DNA of 43,463 nucleotides from positions 1 through 43,463 of IMG/VR virus record IMGVR_UViG_3300037014_000036; one strand, written 5' to 3'. The notes under the pieces were generated by a model. It was not told the DNA's origin, ran no database searches, and worked only from the letters and a program-made list of their open reading frames with translations. This stretch comes from a virus. Below, one piece after another: positions 6,430 through 15,719 of this stretch. The translations under genes were made by a program, and so were the position numbers. Every line of letters begins with the position of its first letter. The first letter of the stretch is position 1.

Positions 6430-9400
6430 CTACAGTGCGCTCGCGGGCACGGCGGCCTTCGCGCGGGCACGCTGTTTCTTTGCCAGCATGTTCTTGAAAT
6501 GCTCCAGCCGTTCGGCAGCGGCAAGTTGGTCAGGCGACATCGCGGCCTTCTGCTGTTTCGAGAAGTAGACGTTCTCAAAGGATCGACCGCCCGCTTCCTT
6601 CATCATCTGCGTCAACAGACTTCCCGTGATACCTTCGCTGGTTCGTTCCGGCACATCGGTAACGCGGGCACCCGTGAGAGTGTTGAGTGCCTTGGCAGTC
6701 CAACTCTTGCGTGGATCGAAAAGCGTTCTTGACATACTCAGCCACGCCGATGCGGGCGAGTTCGATACGATGCTTTCCAAGAGTTGCGGCATACGCGGCG
6801 GTTCTCTGGTCCGCGACCCCGTGGCCGTGTCATAAAGGTTTGATGCCAAGCGACCGATCAGCGGGTCTTGTTCCGACAACTCACGCGGACCACCGGGGCC
6901 ACGTTGGAAGGTAGACCTATTGGTTGCCGTTTCCACAAGGCCCTTGAGAAGCGGATTGGTTCTCGATACAAGGTCGAGCGCAGCGCCACTTACGCCACCG
7001 CCGAGATAACCGAACGGGTCTTCGTGCATGAGTCCGAATCCAGTCATAAATCGCGGATCGCCGCCAGGTTCGGGACCGATCAGGGGCGTGCCTTCTGGAA
7101 TCGGCAACGACAAACTTTGTCTAATGTAGTCGGGAACAAACTGACCGCCACTGCCGCTCATCTGCCCTTGTGTTTTCACCAACTGGCCCAATGGACCACC
7201 CGGCCGCTCGACAAGTTCCTTCGCCGTGGCGGCGAGGGATTGCTTCTGGAAAGGGTAAAACGGTATCAGTCTTTTCAGAACCTTTTTCTCTGTCTTAGTA
7301 AATGCCGACGGAGAATACCTGAACTGAGACGTGCGGGCTATGTCGGCTGCCACCGCCGGATCGTAACCTTCGCTGGTGAGTTTCAACCAGGAAGTCAATC
7401 TTGGTTGGGCTTCGGCCATTCGATTGGCTTGCCGACCGGCCTCGAAGGGTGCCCAGCCTTTTTTCTCTCCCACTCCGACTTGTCTTGGATTCCAGGTTGC
7501 CTCTCCGCGTCCTTTAAGTGCATCGACGACACTCTTGGCTGTGATTGGTTTTGTGCCTGGCCGTTCCTCCAATAAATCCTTGACTGTCCGGGCGACCTTC
7601 TCGCCGGCATCCGACATACCGCCAAGTTCCGTTCCCCAATGTGTGTGCATTACTGTGGCCAGGATGTTGGCTGCTTCCGGTGCCGTGACCGTCGCGGGAT
7701 TCAGTCCTAACTCAACAATCTTCGCCTTTACCACCGGGTTATTCACAACGTAAGACAGATCGCCTTGTGAGACACCGGAACCATGCAAGAGGTTCCACGC
7801 CACCTTGCTTCCCTTGGCGGAAAAGACTTGATCGAGCATCGACTTGACGGTTCCTGAGCCAATGTTTCGGGGAGCAAACGAGAATCGAGTAGTGACGCCG
7901 CTTTTCCAAAAACTGTTGAACTTATCGAGGGCGGCGAGTGCGCCGCTGACCGATTCGGGCGCATCAAAACTCTTATTGAACTTGCCTAATTGTTCCGCCA
8001 AGTCCGGTCGAATCCGCATCGTCTTGATACTATTGAGTAAGCGTTCATCGGCTGGCAACCCCATCTTTTCCAATACCTTCACGCCCAGCCCACCCGACAT
8101 ATCGCCAAACTTGATCCCCGCATCTTTGGCTGCTTGATCCAGGGTCAATCCAGCTTCGTGCGTAAGTCTGCCGCTGGTTCCCGCCCAACCCTCCAATGCC
8201 TTGGGCATGGAAACGATGTCAACCAATAATTTTGCCTTAGCAATTCTTAGTTCGGGGGCAAACCTTCCTTCCGCGATGGCCATTGCCGGGTCCAGATTGA
8301 AATACTCTTTGCGAGATTCGGGTGCCGTCCGCATAAAAATCTTCGCTAAGGTGTTTGCCCGGTCGCGTGGTTTGGCACCAGCCAGCTTGGCGACATTCAC
8401 CAGATCATCCATTGGCAAGCCGTGCAGAGTAGCGGTCCCCGGCGGAAGCGCAGCGAAAGCGGGATGGGTTGGTTTCTTCTGTAGCATCTTTTCCAACTTG
8501 TCGAGTTGTCTGTTGGTCAGATACTTTTCAGAAGCAGTCCCGCCGAGCAACTGCTTGATCTGTTCGGCAATCGACTTGCGTGTTTCTTTTCCACCAGCAC
8601 CGGGAGTGTCTGCCAAGTCAGCAAGGGTTTGATTTGCAAAGACCTCGTTGACTGTGGCCTCTTCCCCGCTGATGTCGCGTAGGGCTGGATTACGAGAGAT
8701 GCCACTTCTGTCGGTTGCAGAGACGCCTCCCTTTCCGCCCCTGTGCGCTGCGCCCGGATGGGCACCAATGGCTTCGCGGGGGAGGTACTCGTCAAGTAGG
8801 CTGCCCCTGACTCCCCATTCTTTTGCCGTGTCAAGAAGTTCACCAGGGGACATTTTGCCGAAAAGTTCCCGCATCTTCGGAATGTCGGCGGGGTCTACGC
8901 CATGTACCGTTTGCAACAGAGTTTCGGCAGCGGCAGCCCCGGTGGGATTGTGGGCAACTGCCAATCGCCGAATGGCGTTTCTACCCGCGATATTGTCCAA
9001 GTCGTATTTCTTAGTGATGTTGATGAGGTCGTTTTGCAGAGAACGGCCAGCGGTCTCGCCAGCCTCTCTTGCTTGGGTGAATCGTGCCCCGGCTCCGCTG
9101 GCCTGGGAATCGGGATCGCGTATGCCCAGCGTACCAGCTTGATTGAATATCGAGTTTGCCCAAGGCATACCGGGAATCCGCATTGTCTTGGCACCCATCC
9201 AGTCCATACCCTTGGCGTAGGCTTTACCCGCCGTACTTCCGCCGCCCAAGGTAGCCCACGGCTTTCTGCCGCCGCCGCCCCATAACCCGATATTCAGGTT
9301 GCCGCCGATAGGCGTGTCTAAGAGGGCTTCGGCATCGCTTACCGGCAACTTATTGAACTTCTGTGCGAAGTCCTTGACCTTCTGAAATGCGGCGGATTGC

Positions 9401-10155
9401 TCGGCGAGAGGCACTGTCTTTTCGAGGTACTGCCGGGCCGTGGTGGCCCCCATGCCTTCACGGGGACCAACTCTACCTACTTTGCCAAGTATTTTGTTCC
9501 ACTCTACCCCCTTGCCCATCAAGCCAGTTGCCTTGAGTGCCTGTCCGCTACGGCTGACGGCCGGCAATAGGCCACTCGTTGCCCAGAACAGCGGATCGGT
9601 CAAGACGCCCACGCCCAGGTTGGCCGCGTGCTTGCCGCCCCACGTCGCCCAGTCATCCGATGATTCCGGCTTTAGGCCAGTGAGGTCCGCCGGCTGGATT
9701 CGCTTCTCAGGGTCGGTAATGCCAAGGGTGTCGGAAAAAGGGATGAGGTTCAGCAACCCGCCGCCCCAGTCGCCCGGCTTGGTTCCCATGCCCAAACCGG
9801 ACAAGATGCCACGGGCCGCAGCCGCCGGTTTATCAAGAAGCTCGCCCGTGTATTGTAGTGCGGTAGCCCCCTTCTGTCCCAACTCCGTCAGTAGGGACGC
9901 TTCATCCTCTGGTGTCAATTCTGGCGCAGTCTGCCGCCCCCTACGTGCCGCCGTGGGCATGGCAAGGCCATAGTCGAGTCCAAACGGGTCGGCCCTCCTG
10001 CGCCGTCTAGGGGCGTCCAGAAGGGTTGTGTACGGATCGCCAGCTAGGTAAGATTCGGCGTCTAGGGGGGTTGCAATGCCCGCGTAATCGGCGTAGGATG
10101 GCTGTTGACCGAATCCGTAGTCGAGCAACGGGTTCTGTGTGCGTCTGCGAACCAT
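6430..10155 (-). CDS. Very large virion-associated protein (1241 aa)
   Basis: This is the largest gene in the window and the last in the virion operon. The N terminus is Arg/Tyr-rich, followed by Gly/Ala-rich helical regions (GELLDKPAAAARGILSGLG). A later part resembles the membrane- or DNA-associated regions of large internal virion or polyvalent proteins: TTRFSFAPRN, then FRYSPSAFTKTEKK with a following RLIPFYPFQKQ block. No peptidase or lysozyme motif is evident. By size and position it could be an internal/ejection protein or a minicapsid-packed protein; I cannot decide. The stop is TAG. An AAGG site lies about ten bases upstream of the ATG. Confidence 0.8.
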   Translation of the reverse strand: MVRRRTQNPLLDYGFGQQPSYADYAGIATPLDAESYLAGDPYTTLLDAPRRRRRADPFGLDYGLAMPTAARRGRQTAPELTPEDEASLLTELGQKGATALQYTGELLDKPAAAARGILSGLGMGTKPGDWGGGLLNLIPFSDTLGITDPEKRIQPADLTGLKPESSDDWATWGGKHAANLGVGVLTDPLFWATSGLLPAVSRSGQALKATGLMGKGVEWNKILGKVGRVGPREGMGATTARQYLEKTVPLAEQSAAFQKVKDFAQKFNKLPVSDAEALLDTPIGGNLNIGLWGGGGRKPWATLGGGSTAGKAYAKGMDWMGAKTMRIPGMPWANSIFNQAGTLGIRDPDSQASGAGARFTQAREAGETAGRSLQNDLINITKKYDLDNIAGRNAIRRLAVAHNPTGAAAAETLLQTVHGVDPADIPKMRELFGKMSPGELLDTAKEWGVRGSLLDEYLPREAIGAHPGAAHRGGKGGVSATDRSGISRNPALRDISGEEATVNEVFANQTLADLADTPGAGGKETRKSIAEQIKQLLGGTASEKYLTNRQLDKLEKMLQKKPTHPAFAALPPGTATLHGLPMDDLVNVAKLAGAKPRDRANTLAKIFMRTAPESRKEYFNLDPAMAIAEGRFAPELRIAKAKLLVDIVSMPKALEGWAGTSGRLTHEAGLTLDQAAKDAGIKFGDMSGGLGVKVLEKMGLPADERLLNSIKTMRIRPDLAEQLGKFNKSFDAPESVSGALAALDKFNSFWKSGVTTRFSFAPRNIGSGTVKSMLDQVFSAKGSKVAWNLLHGSGVSQGDLSYVVNNPVVKAKIVELGLNPATVTAPEAANILATVMHTHWGTELGGMSDAGEKVARTVKDLLEERPGTKPITAKSVVDALKGRGEATWNPRQVGVGEKKGWAPFEAGRQANRMAEAQPRLTSWLKLTSEGYDPAVAADIARTSQFRYSPSAFTKTEKKVLKRLIPFYPFQKQSLAATAKELVERPGGPLGQLVKTQGQMSGSGGQFVPDYIRQSLSLPIPEGTPLIGPEPGGDPRFMTGFGLMHEDPFGYLGGGVSGAALDLVSRTNPLLKGLVETATNRSTFQRGPGGPRELSEQDPLIGRLASNLYDTATGSRTREPPRMPQLLESIVSNSPASAWLSMSRTLFDPRKSWTAKALNTLTGARVTDVPERTSEGITGSLLTQMMKEAGGRSFENVYFSKQQKAAMSPDQLAAAERLEHFKNMLAKKQRARAKAAVPASAL
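10026..10054 (+). promoter_or_regulatory. Candidate promoter for the lone plus-strand gene
   Basis: TTGTGT (10026-10031) and TAAGAT (10049-10054) are separated by 17 bases on the plus strand, about 130 bases before the ATG at 10187. It lies inside the beginning of the 1241-aa gene on the other strand, so the match could be chance. Confidence 0.4.
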
Positions 10156-10186
10156 TCCCGAGTGCCTTTAATCTAAGGAGCGACCG

Positions 10187-10438
10187 ATGAAAACTCTTGA
10201 GGAACAAGTCCGATCCTTGCGGTGGAGTCTCTGGACAACCTGGATAAATGGTGGTCTGCTTTTTTTAACCCTTCTCCTGTGGGTAATAGTGATACAGGTT
10301 GAGGTAGGCCAACTTTCTTCTGAGTTGTCGCCACCACCCCAAAAAATCAAGGATATAGTCAACGGCGAAATCATATTCGAGACCACCGCGTCAATAGTTG
10401 CTGGGCAGGAACGGAATGATTCCCCCGCCAAACATTGA
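10187..10438 (+). CDS. Lone plus-strand single-span membrane protein
   Basis: The 83-aa ORF has a strong TAAGGAG ribosome-binding site eight bases before its ATG. It has a charged N-terminal helix (residues 1-20), one strong transmembrane segment (about 22-42, GGLLFLTLLLWVIVIQVEV) and a polar C-terminal part with a Pro-rich hinge. The topology suggests N-in, C-out. It is the only plus-strand gene inside the leftward virion operon, starting 31 bases from the start of the 1241-aa gene and overlapping the tail of the next minus-strand gene by 48 bases. Lysis (spanin- or holin-like) or superinfection-exclusion roles are possible, but no motif decides. Confidence 0.65.
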   Translation: MKTLEEQVRSLRWSLWTTWINGGLLFLTLLLWVIVIQVEVGQLSSELSPPPQKIKDIVNGEIIFETTASIVAGQERNDSPAKH

Positions 10439-12259
10439 ACCGTGCGGATTCGCTATGGATCGCTTAGTTGCGGTGCCCTTGGTGGTCATCCCCCGAAGAA
10501 ATTCACTGATCTTGTCATCGGGCACCTTATTTTGCTTTAGTATTCTCACTATTGTTGGTGCGTCAGGCTCACCCGTCCAATTAGGAATTAATGCCCTATT
10601 GAGGTCCGCAATGTCACCCGGCGTGGCGTTTGCCATAAGCACGCTTAATCCGGGTGGAAGAAGAGGTTGGCCGGTCACTTTGTCCACAGGAGGTTGCGGC
10701 GGTGCATTGGGATCACGCGGCTTTCCACGCAACGCATCTACAAGCTCTCTAGCCGTGCCAGCCATAGCCGCTGGGTTCATACCACCGCCAGCGAGGTTCC
10801 CACCTGACATCATAGTTCCCAGGACACTTGCCATAAGTTGCTGGTTGACAACCTCTGGCGCGAGTTGCGGCGGCAGTCCAGCTATCGCCCAACTGGCGGC
10901 ATCTTCCGGTGCCTTGCCTTGATTGGTCAACGCTTGAAATCGCGCCTGCCCAGCGGAGATCGGCTGTCCCGCTGCGTTCGCACCGACGCGGAGTATCCGT
11001 TCTGCCATCGGGGCGTACTGACCGACGCCGTTCATCTCTTTTACCTTCGCCATGTGTTTGGCGAACAGGTCGGGAGTGGTTCCGCCCGCACCAGCCAATG
11101 CGGCTTGCAAGGTAGACAAGGCCGGTTTCCCTTCCTGGCCGGGAATCACCGACGCAACCCTGCCGCCCGGCGAACGGAACGGTCCCTGCCACGGTTGGAC
11201 GGCCCCTGTCGCCTGTCCGGCCAGTGCCGCATCCCGGTTGGCTAAGGTATCGGCTTTCCACTGGTCGTAGCCACCGCCCGACTGATAGGTTGCAGGGGCA
11301 CGATTGCTCATGGGAGTCTGTTGCAAGAGTTGCCCAGCTTGATCCCGACGCCCTTGCAATGCTGCCGCCAAGTCGAGACGTGACCGTGCCATATCGCCTC
11401 CGAAGTTGAACGCCCTTCCCGCTGCCGTATCAGGACCGCCGATGTTCGGACCCGGCTGGAATGGCCGACTCGGCACGTCACTGACACCGGGGGCCATGCC
11501 GCCTTGCGGTATTACGCGAAACGGATCGGGCGCACCCTGGAAAAATGGATTGGGAACACCACCCGCCGTTCCCGACAGGGCAGGGTTGGCAGCGAACATC
11601 CGCTGGGTGGCTGCATCGGTTATGCGTTGACCAGCAGAAGGTGGTTGCCAACCGCTTGTACCTTGTTGTTGCGGACGCGGCGCATTCATTCCCGCCGCCA
11701 ACGCCCTGTCGTTGGCTGTTGGCTGAATAAACCGTTGCGGTTGTGCGGCGTTGGGGTGAACGGGCAACATCCCTTGGCGCAAGGGCATCCCATTCATATC
11801 CAGCGGAAACGCCGCACCACTATTGTTTGTCGCCCCCCGCCAACCCGTCGGTATCGGAGAGGGAACACCAAGAGAAGTTTGCAACGATGGAATAGTCAGT
11901 GGCTTTCCGGCGAATGGATTGTTTTGTCCGAAACCACCCAGGCTAGCTTCTAAAGAGGGGCCTCCAGGGATCGGAACTTGTTCTGGTTCGATGCCTTGGA
12001 CTTGATTGAATGTACGAAGTCCCGAACTCCCCGCATTTATTGCCTGTCCACGATCCCCGAACTGTGCCGGACGAGGGGGTATCCACGGCGCAATGGGTTT
12101 GTTTTGTAGAAACCCTTGATACTGTGCCGGACGAGGGGGTATCCACGGCGCAATGGGTTTGTTTTGTAGAAACCCTTGATACGGCAGTAGTTTGGTGCGG
12201 TTTATCGTTTTGGGCATCTTCATTGGCCCCATGATCGAATCCAACAGACTTGTAGCCAT
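10391..12259 (-). CDS. Gly/Pro-rich virion protein with duplicated 20-residue unit
   Basis: This gene gives 622 aa from the ATG at 12259, which has an AAGGAG site six bases upstream; a longer in-frame reading to 12316 lacks this. The first third is rich in Pro, Gly and Gln, looks disordered, and contains two exact copies of YQGFLQNKPIAPWIPPRPAQ (from the 60-base duplication). The middle has Ala/Gln-rich helices and the last 200 residues look globular (KVKEMNGVGQYAPMAERILR, later APPQPPVDKVTGQPLLPPG). Its place between tail proteins and the 1241-aa protein suggests a structural role. Family not recognised. Confidence 0.75.
   Translation of the reverse strand: MATSLLDSIMGPMKMPKTINRTKLLPYQGFLQNKPIAPWIPPRPAQYQGFLQNKPIAPWIPPRPAQFGDRGQAINAGSSGLRTFNQVQGIEPEQVPIPGGPSLEASLGGFGQNNPFAGKPLTIPSLQTSLGVPSPIPTGWRGATNNSGAAFPLDMNGMPLRQGMLPVHPNAAQPQRFIQPTANDRALAAGMNAPRPQQQGTSGWQPPSAGQRITDAATQRMFAANPALSGTAGGVPNPFFQGAPDPFRVIPQGGMAPGVSDVPSRPFQPGPNIGGPDTAAGRAFNFGGDMARSRLDLAAALQGRRDQAGQLLQQTPMSNRAPATYQSGGGYDQWKADTLANRDAALAGQATGAVQPWQGPFRSPGGRVASVIPGQEGKPALSTLQAALAGAGGTTPDLFAKHMAKVKEMNGVGQYAPMAERILRVGANAAGQPISAGQARFQALTNQGKAPEDAASWAIAGLPPQLAPEVVNQQLMASVLGTMMSGGNLAGGGMNPAAMAGTARELVDALRGKPRDPNAPPQPPVDKVTGQPLLPPGLSVLMANATPGDIADLNRALIPNWTGEPDAPTIVRILKQNKVPDDKISEFLRGMTTKGTATKRSIANPHGSMFGGGIIPFLPSNY
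12061..12180 (-). repeat. Perfect 60-base tandem duplication in frame
   Basis: Bases 12061-12120 and 12121-12180 are identical over all 60 positions. The unit is a multiple of three and duplicates 20 residues near the N terminus of the 622-aa protein. Complete identity, including wobble positions, indicates a very recent event. Confidence 0.97.
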
Positions 12260-12290
12260 GACTATCTCCTTCTCTTTGACGTTCCCTATT

Positions 12291-13286
12291 TTAACGTACT
12301 TCCCCCCCGGAAGCAACGCAGATATTGTCCAAGTAGTGTTGTACCGTCTGACGGATGCCCGAATCGAAGTCCCATAGCGGCTCCCACCCTAACTCACGCC
12401 ACATCTTGCTGGCGTCGATGGCGTACCGCCAATCGTGGCCCGGCCGGTCTGTGACAAAGGTTATCAGCGACTCGCAAGGGGCATGGGGCAGGTCGGGGCG
12501 CAATTCATCCACGATCCGGCAGATCGTCCGTACCACGTCGATGTTCGCCTTCTCACAGTTGCCGCCGATGTTGTAGGTTTCCCCAGGTAGCCCATCCTCC
12601 AATACCCGCCACAAGGCCCGGCAGTGGTCCTCGACATATATCCAGTCCCGCACATTCTGCCCGTTTCCGTAGACGGGGATTGGGTTGCCCTCCAATGCCT
12701 TCAGGATGGTTTGGGGTATCAGCTTCTCGGGGAATTGGTACGGCCCGAAGTTATTCGAGCAGTTGGTGACGATGGTGGGTACGCCGTAGGTTCTGTGATA
12801 GGCCCGCACGAAATGGTCGGCCGCCGCCTTCGACGCCGAATAGGGCGAACTCGGATCGTAGGGGCTTGTCTCAGTGAACCGGCCTGTCGCCCCCAGGGAA
12901 CCGTAGACCTCATCCGTCGAAACGTGCAGGAACCGTTTGGTGCCGTGTCGCTTGGCGGCTTCCAATAGCGTGAACGTGCCGACGACGTTGGTGCGGACAA
13001 ACTCGGCGGGCCACTGGATCGAATTGTCAACATGCGTCTCGGCGGCGAAGTGAACTATGGCGTCCAGTTCATGTTCCGCAAATACATGCTCCACTATGTC
13101 CGCGTCAGCAATGTCGCCCCGGATGAAGGTGTGCGCCGGGTTGTCTAAGACCGATTGCAGCGAATTGAGATTCCCAGCGTAGGTCAGCTTGTCCAAGGTG
13201 ACGACGGACTCTCCACGGGCGATAGCTTGGCGCACAAAACAGCTTCCGATAAAGCCTGCTGAACCAGTGACTAGGATCGTGTTCAC
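12291..13286 (-). CDS. rmlB: dTDP-glucose 4,6-dehydratase-like (RmlB family)
   Basis: This extended SDR enzyme of 331 aa is near the usual RmlB length. It shows the NAD-binding TGSAGFIG near the N terminus, [11 protein letters not shown], the catalytic STDEVYGSL (Thr-Asp-Glu), YSASKAAAD (Tyr-x3-Lys) and [14 protein letters not shown], all RmlB hallmarks. RmlB converts dTDP-glucose to the 4-keto-6-deoxy sugar on the way to rhamnose and other deoxysugars. The GTG at 13286 overlaps the TGA of the upstream gene (GTGA); an adjacent GTG and an upstream TTG are alternatives. It is inserted among virion genes, apart from the RmlD-like gene at 19183. Confidence 0.93.
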   Translation of the reverse strand: MNTILVTGSAGFIGSCFVRQAIARGESVVTLDKLTYAGNLNSLQSVLDNPAHTFIRGDIADADIVEHVFAEHELDAIVHFAAETHVDNSIQWPAEFVRTNVVGTFTLLEAAKRHGTKRFLHVSTDEVYGSLGATGRFTETSPYDPSSPYSASKAAADHFVRAYHRTYGVPTIVTNCSNNFGPYQFPEKLIPQTILKALEGNPIPVYGNGQNVRDWIYVEDHCRALWRVLEDGLPGETYNIGGNCEKANIDVVRTICRIVDELRPDLPHAPCESLITFVTDRPGHDWRYAIDASKMWRELGWEPLWDFDSGIRQTVQHYLDNICVASGGEVR

Positions 13287-13567
13287 CACTTTCTTTTCCC
13301 CTCGTGGCAACCTCTGGCACAGTGGCCGTGTTCCTGTTTGTACTCAGTCAGTCGCGTCCGTTCGTGCGCGGCTATCAGTTGGCAACCTTGCGTGCCGGTT
13401 GTATCCCAGTCCTCGCATAGTAGGCAAATCATTTTTCGTCGGGCTATCTCTTCCGGGCCGGTGGGTGCTGGGCAATTTCTTCTCGGCCAGCCTTTGATCT
13501 TCGCGGGCTTGCACCAGCCGCATCGGGCACACCGGATTCCACTTTCATCGGGCGTACAATCCATCAT
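13283..13567 (-). CDS. Cys-rich small protein, likely zinc-binding
   Basis: The 94-aa product has three cysteine clusters: CARCGWC near the N terminus, CLLCEDW in the middle with a following GC, and HCARGCHEG at the end. This looks like a small metal-binding protein. It starts at an ATG overlapping the stop of the 146-aa gene and ends overlapping rmlB, so it is translationally coupled on both sides. No function is assigned. Confidence 0.75.
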   Translation of the reverse strand: MMDCTPDESGIRCARCGWCKPAKIKGWPRRNCPAPTGPEEIARRKMICLLCEDWDTTGTQGCQLIAAHERTRLTEYKQEHGHCARGCHEGKRKW

Positions 13568-14004
13568 GGGAGCGTATTGACTATGACGTATGCCGCCGTC
13601 ATATTACAGGGGACATTTTGATTTCCAAGATCAGAAGTTAAGTCAGTGAAGTTACAGCTCGGCACAGGATCGTCATGGTCAGCTATTTTGATGTTAAAGA
13701 TACTGCTTAGATTAACAAAATTAACCATCAAATAATAATCTCCTGTGCCACCGAGTTGATAAATATGTGCCACAACTCTATCGCAAGAACAAACTGTTGC
13801 TGGAAAATCGTAGTCCCATGTACAGTTTCCGGTAAACTCAGCGGGGTCTGATGGAGATAATATGTAGGTGTCGTTTAACGTAAGGCACGGCTCTTGGCAT
13901 CCAAATCCGTAAATGCTTTTTGCAACACCAAGCAACTGAACTTCTAACTCGTTGGTTCCTGAATCACTACACAACTTACATAGGCAACATTTTCTTTGAC
14001 TCAT
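13564..14004 (-). CDS. Cys-rich protein resembling a planctomycete family
   Basis: This 146-aa product starts CCLCKLC after four residues. It then has a beta-type domain with C-x3-C followed by LNDTYIL, CTWDYDFP and paired Cys-x-Cys, and ends with CNFTDL and CNM. The core (LN-x-TY-x-L then C-x-W then a beta-strand series) resembles a domain I associate with planctomycete secreted or phage proteins; that is memory-based. The DNA is visibly more A/T-rich than its neighbours, which suggests separate acquisition. The start at 14004 makes an ATGA overlap with the 192-aa gene. A receptor-binding or particle-decoration role is possible. Confidence 0.7.
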   Translation of the reverse strand: MSQRKCCLCKLCSDSGTNELEVQLLGVAKSIYGFGCQEPCLTLNDTYILSPSDPAEFTGNCTWDYDFPATVCSCDRVVAHIYQLGGTGDYYLMVNFVNLSSIFNIKIADHDDPVPSCNFTDLTSDLGNQNVPCNMTAAYVIVNTLP

Positions 14005-14579
14005 GGGCAAGGTCCATCGAGTGTTCTATACCCTCCCGTTCCATCGGCAACCACAGTCACATTAGCAGCGTTTGTTGGCAAGGCTGTCGAGTAGTTGGTT
14101 ACATCTACGGTCGTCCCCGGAAGTTGTCCACCGTCTAGGGAAACTAGTGAACTGAGTGTATAACCGGCACCAGCATCTACGACTCCACTCGGTCCCGTAC
14201 CAAGAATCAATACAGCCAACCCTTTTCCGTAGACGATTTGTTCCTTACCCGCCAAGTCAACTGTCGTCCATACCTTTGCCGCCGTGGTGGCGTCGAAGCC
14301 GGTATGCGCATCGCCGTAGCCGCGAAACTTGCCGGGGAAGGTGTTTTGCACCAGCACCTTGGTGGCGGTAGTGTCGGCCGTCATATCGGCCTTGCACGGC
14401 CAGGCGTTCTTATCGGTATTGCCGGGAGCCACGTCATCGTAGAGGATGCGTGGGATAAGTTCCTCGCCGCCGCTTTGCGGTGGCTCGTACTTCGCCAGCC
14501 GTGCAAGCGCATTCCAATCGTCGGCAGTAAGCAGATCGCCGCGAACCTTGTGGTCATTCACATCATGGGCGTCGGGCAT
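14001..14579 (-). CDS. Virion protein, unknown function (192 aa)
   Basis: The 192-aa product begins with a DVNDHKVRGDLLTADDWNAL helix, resembling the start of many phage fibre or base proteins, then switches to Gly/Thr/Ala/Val-rich beta sequence (LAVLILGTGPSGVVDAGAGY). The layout fits a small fibre or decoration subunit. It is coupled to the Cys-rich gene downstream by an ATGA overlap. Confidence 0.7.
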   Translation of the reverse strand: MPDAHDVNDHKVRGDLLTADDWNALARLAKYEPPQSGGEELIPRILYDDVAPGNTDKNAWPCKADMTADTTATKVLVQNTFPGKFRGYGDAHTGFDATTAAKVWTTVDLAGKEQIVYGKGLAVLILGTGPSGVVDAGAGYTLSSLVSLDGGQLPGTTVDVTNYSTALPTNAANVTVVADGTGGYRTLDGPCP

Positions 14580-14582
14580 GGT

Positions 14583-15365
14583 TTACCAACCGGCAGGATA
14601 TTGATAATAGGGAGAGGTGCCATCATCTTCGTTATAAAGCAGTTCCCATGCTGCGTTCTTTGCGTGCCAGAACTTGTTTACCCCAAACGGATTAACGGGA
14701 TGCCTGTAGAGAACGGAGTAGCGGGTTCCGTCCCCCATTGCGGAATGAGATTCGATGTGCGGCGCGCCGTAGAGAACTGTCTGCGAACCAAACGACAAGC
14801 CAAGGTAGTAGGTTGACTTTGCACCGGAGTTGCACGTTCCGATGTAAGACAACGGCGTAGTGGGCAATGCCAAGAGGCGGCCGATTTCAAGGTGCCAACT
14901 CCAACCCAGCAAAGGATAGGACGTGTTTTGTTCCTTAGTAGTCAGCGCATCGCCGTCAGCCCAATAAAATGTCCCCGTGGGTGGGCGAATGTGAAATTGT
15001 TCCGGCACCATCTTCTCGTCGACGTAGGTTCCGCCCACCCATTGCGGACCCGCCGAATCGTACAACACCTTCAATACCGCCTCTGAGTAGGCAATCATGT
15101 GCGCCCCGCCGCTGCTCGTGCGCCCGCGCCCGCGTGGCTTGATGTTCCGGGCAAAAGCGAAAGGGGTTCCGTCTGGGTGAGGGTAACTACCGCCCGCCTC
15201 AGTCATTAGGTGCGAAATCAGGGCGGGGCAGTCCGTCCAATCGCACTTCAACAACCGAAAGGCACGGAACTGGGTGCGGTTCTTGGAGTCCAGATACCAC
15301 TCAGGTTCCGGTGATTCCCCGTATTGGGCTTCGTGCGTGACTTCTGTATAGGATGGTGCTGCCAT
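14583..15365 (-). CDS. Virion-region protein, unknown function (260 aa)
   Basis: This 260-aa protein is rich in Tyr, Trp, Ser and Gly (ISHLMTEAGGSYPHPDGTPF, then FARNIKPRGRGRTSSGG and FYWADGDALTTKEQNTSYPL). It looks like one globular beta-rich domain. It has no signal peptide and no membrane span. Neighbours are small virion-type proteins, so a tail or fibre role is likely. Family not recognised. Confidence 0.7.
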   Translation of the reverse strand: MAAPSYTEVTHEAQYGESPEPEWYLDSKNRTQFRAFRLLKCDWTDCPALISHLMTEAGGSYPHPDGTPFAFARNIKPRGRGRTSSGGAHMIAYSEAVLKVLYDSAGPQWVGGTYVDEKMVPEQFHIRPPTGTFYWADGDALTTKEQNTSYPLLGWSWHLEIGRLLALPTTPLSYIGTCNSGAKSTYYLGLSFGSQTVLYGAPHIESHSAMGDGTRYSVLYRHPVNPFGVNKFWHAKNAAWELLYNEDDGTSPYYQYPAGW

Positions 15366-15367
15366 GA

Positions 15368-15712
15368 TTATGCGAGCATCGCGTAGGGTGGGTTGTCTTG
15401 AATGGATCGAACGATGGCCAGTATTTCCGCCACGTCTTGCCTCAACGTCTCTACTTTCGCCGCCAGGTCGCCGCCGCCTTGCATCCCTGGCGGAACATCA
15501 GGTATCAGTTTGATTTGCTTTGCCGCCTCTGCCCCGGCGTCAGGTATCAGTTTGATTTGCTTTGCCGCAAGTGCCCCGGCGTCAGGTATCAGTTTGATTT
15601 GCTTTGCCGCAAGTGCCGACATCGGCGCGGGACTGGGCGGTAGGTGTTGTCTCTCCCGCGCGTTCTCCGTCTGTCGTCTGCGACGTTCTTCTGGGGAATC
15701 TTCGCTAGCCAT
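15368..15712 (-). CDS. Small repeat-containing virion-region protein
   Basis: I chose the ATG at 15712 (GAGGAA site about five bases upstream), giving 114 aa. It starts with a charged Glu/Arg helix, then three near-identical 14-residue units AAKQIKLIPD(AGA), then a coiled-coil-like helix (LAAKVETLRQDVAEILAIVRS). The final helix suggests oligomerisation. The reading up to 15787 would overlap the neighbouring gene without a better start. Confidence 0.7.
   Translation of the reverse strand: MASEDSPEERRRRQTENARERQHLPPSPAPMSALAAKQIKLIPDAGALAAKQIKLIPDAGAEAAKQIKLIPDVPPGMQGGGDLAAKVETLRQDVAEILAIVRSIQDNPPYAMLA
15501..15617 (-). repeat. Three 42-base tandem repeats
   Basis: Units begin at 15501, 15543 and 15585 and share nearly all bases (GGTATCAGTTTGATTTGCTT and following). 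Each encodes a 14-residue unit containing AAKQIKLIPD. The second and third copies are closest, suggesting stepwise duplication. Confidence 0.9.
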
Positions 15713-15719
15713 GTTTTCC

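Noticed and set aside
13287-13310. TTG start extension for the RmlB-like gene
   Set aside because: The GTG at 13286 overlaps the upstream stop and lies just before the Rossmann strand; the extra residues are not part of the family.
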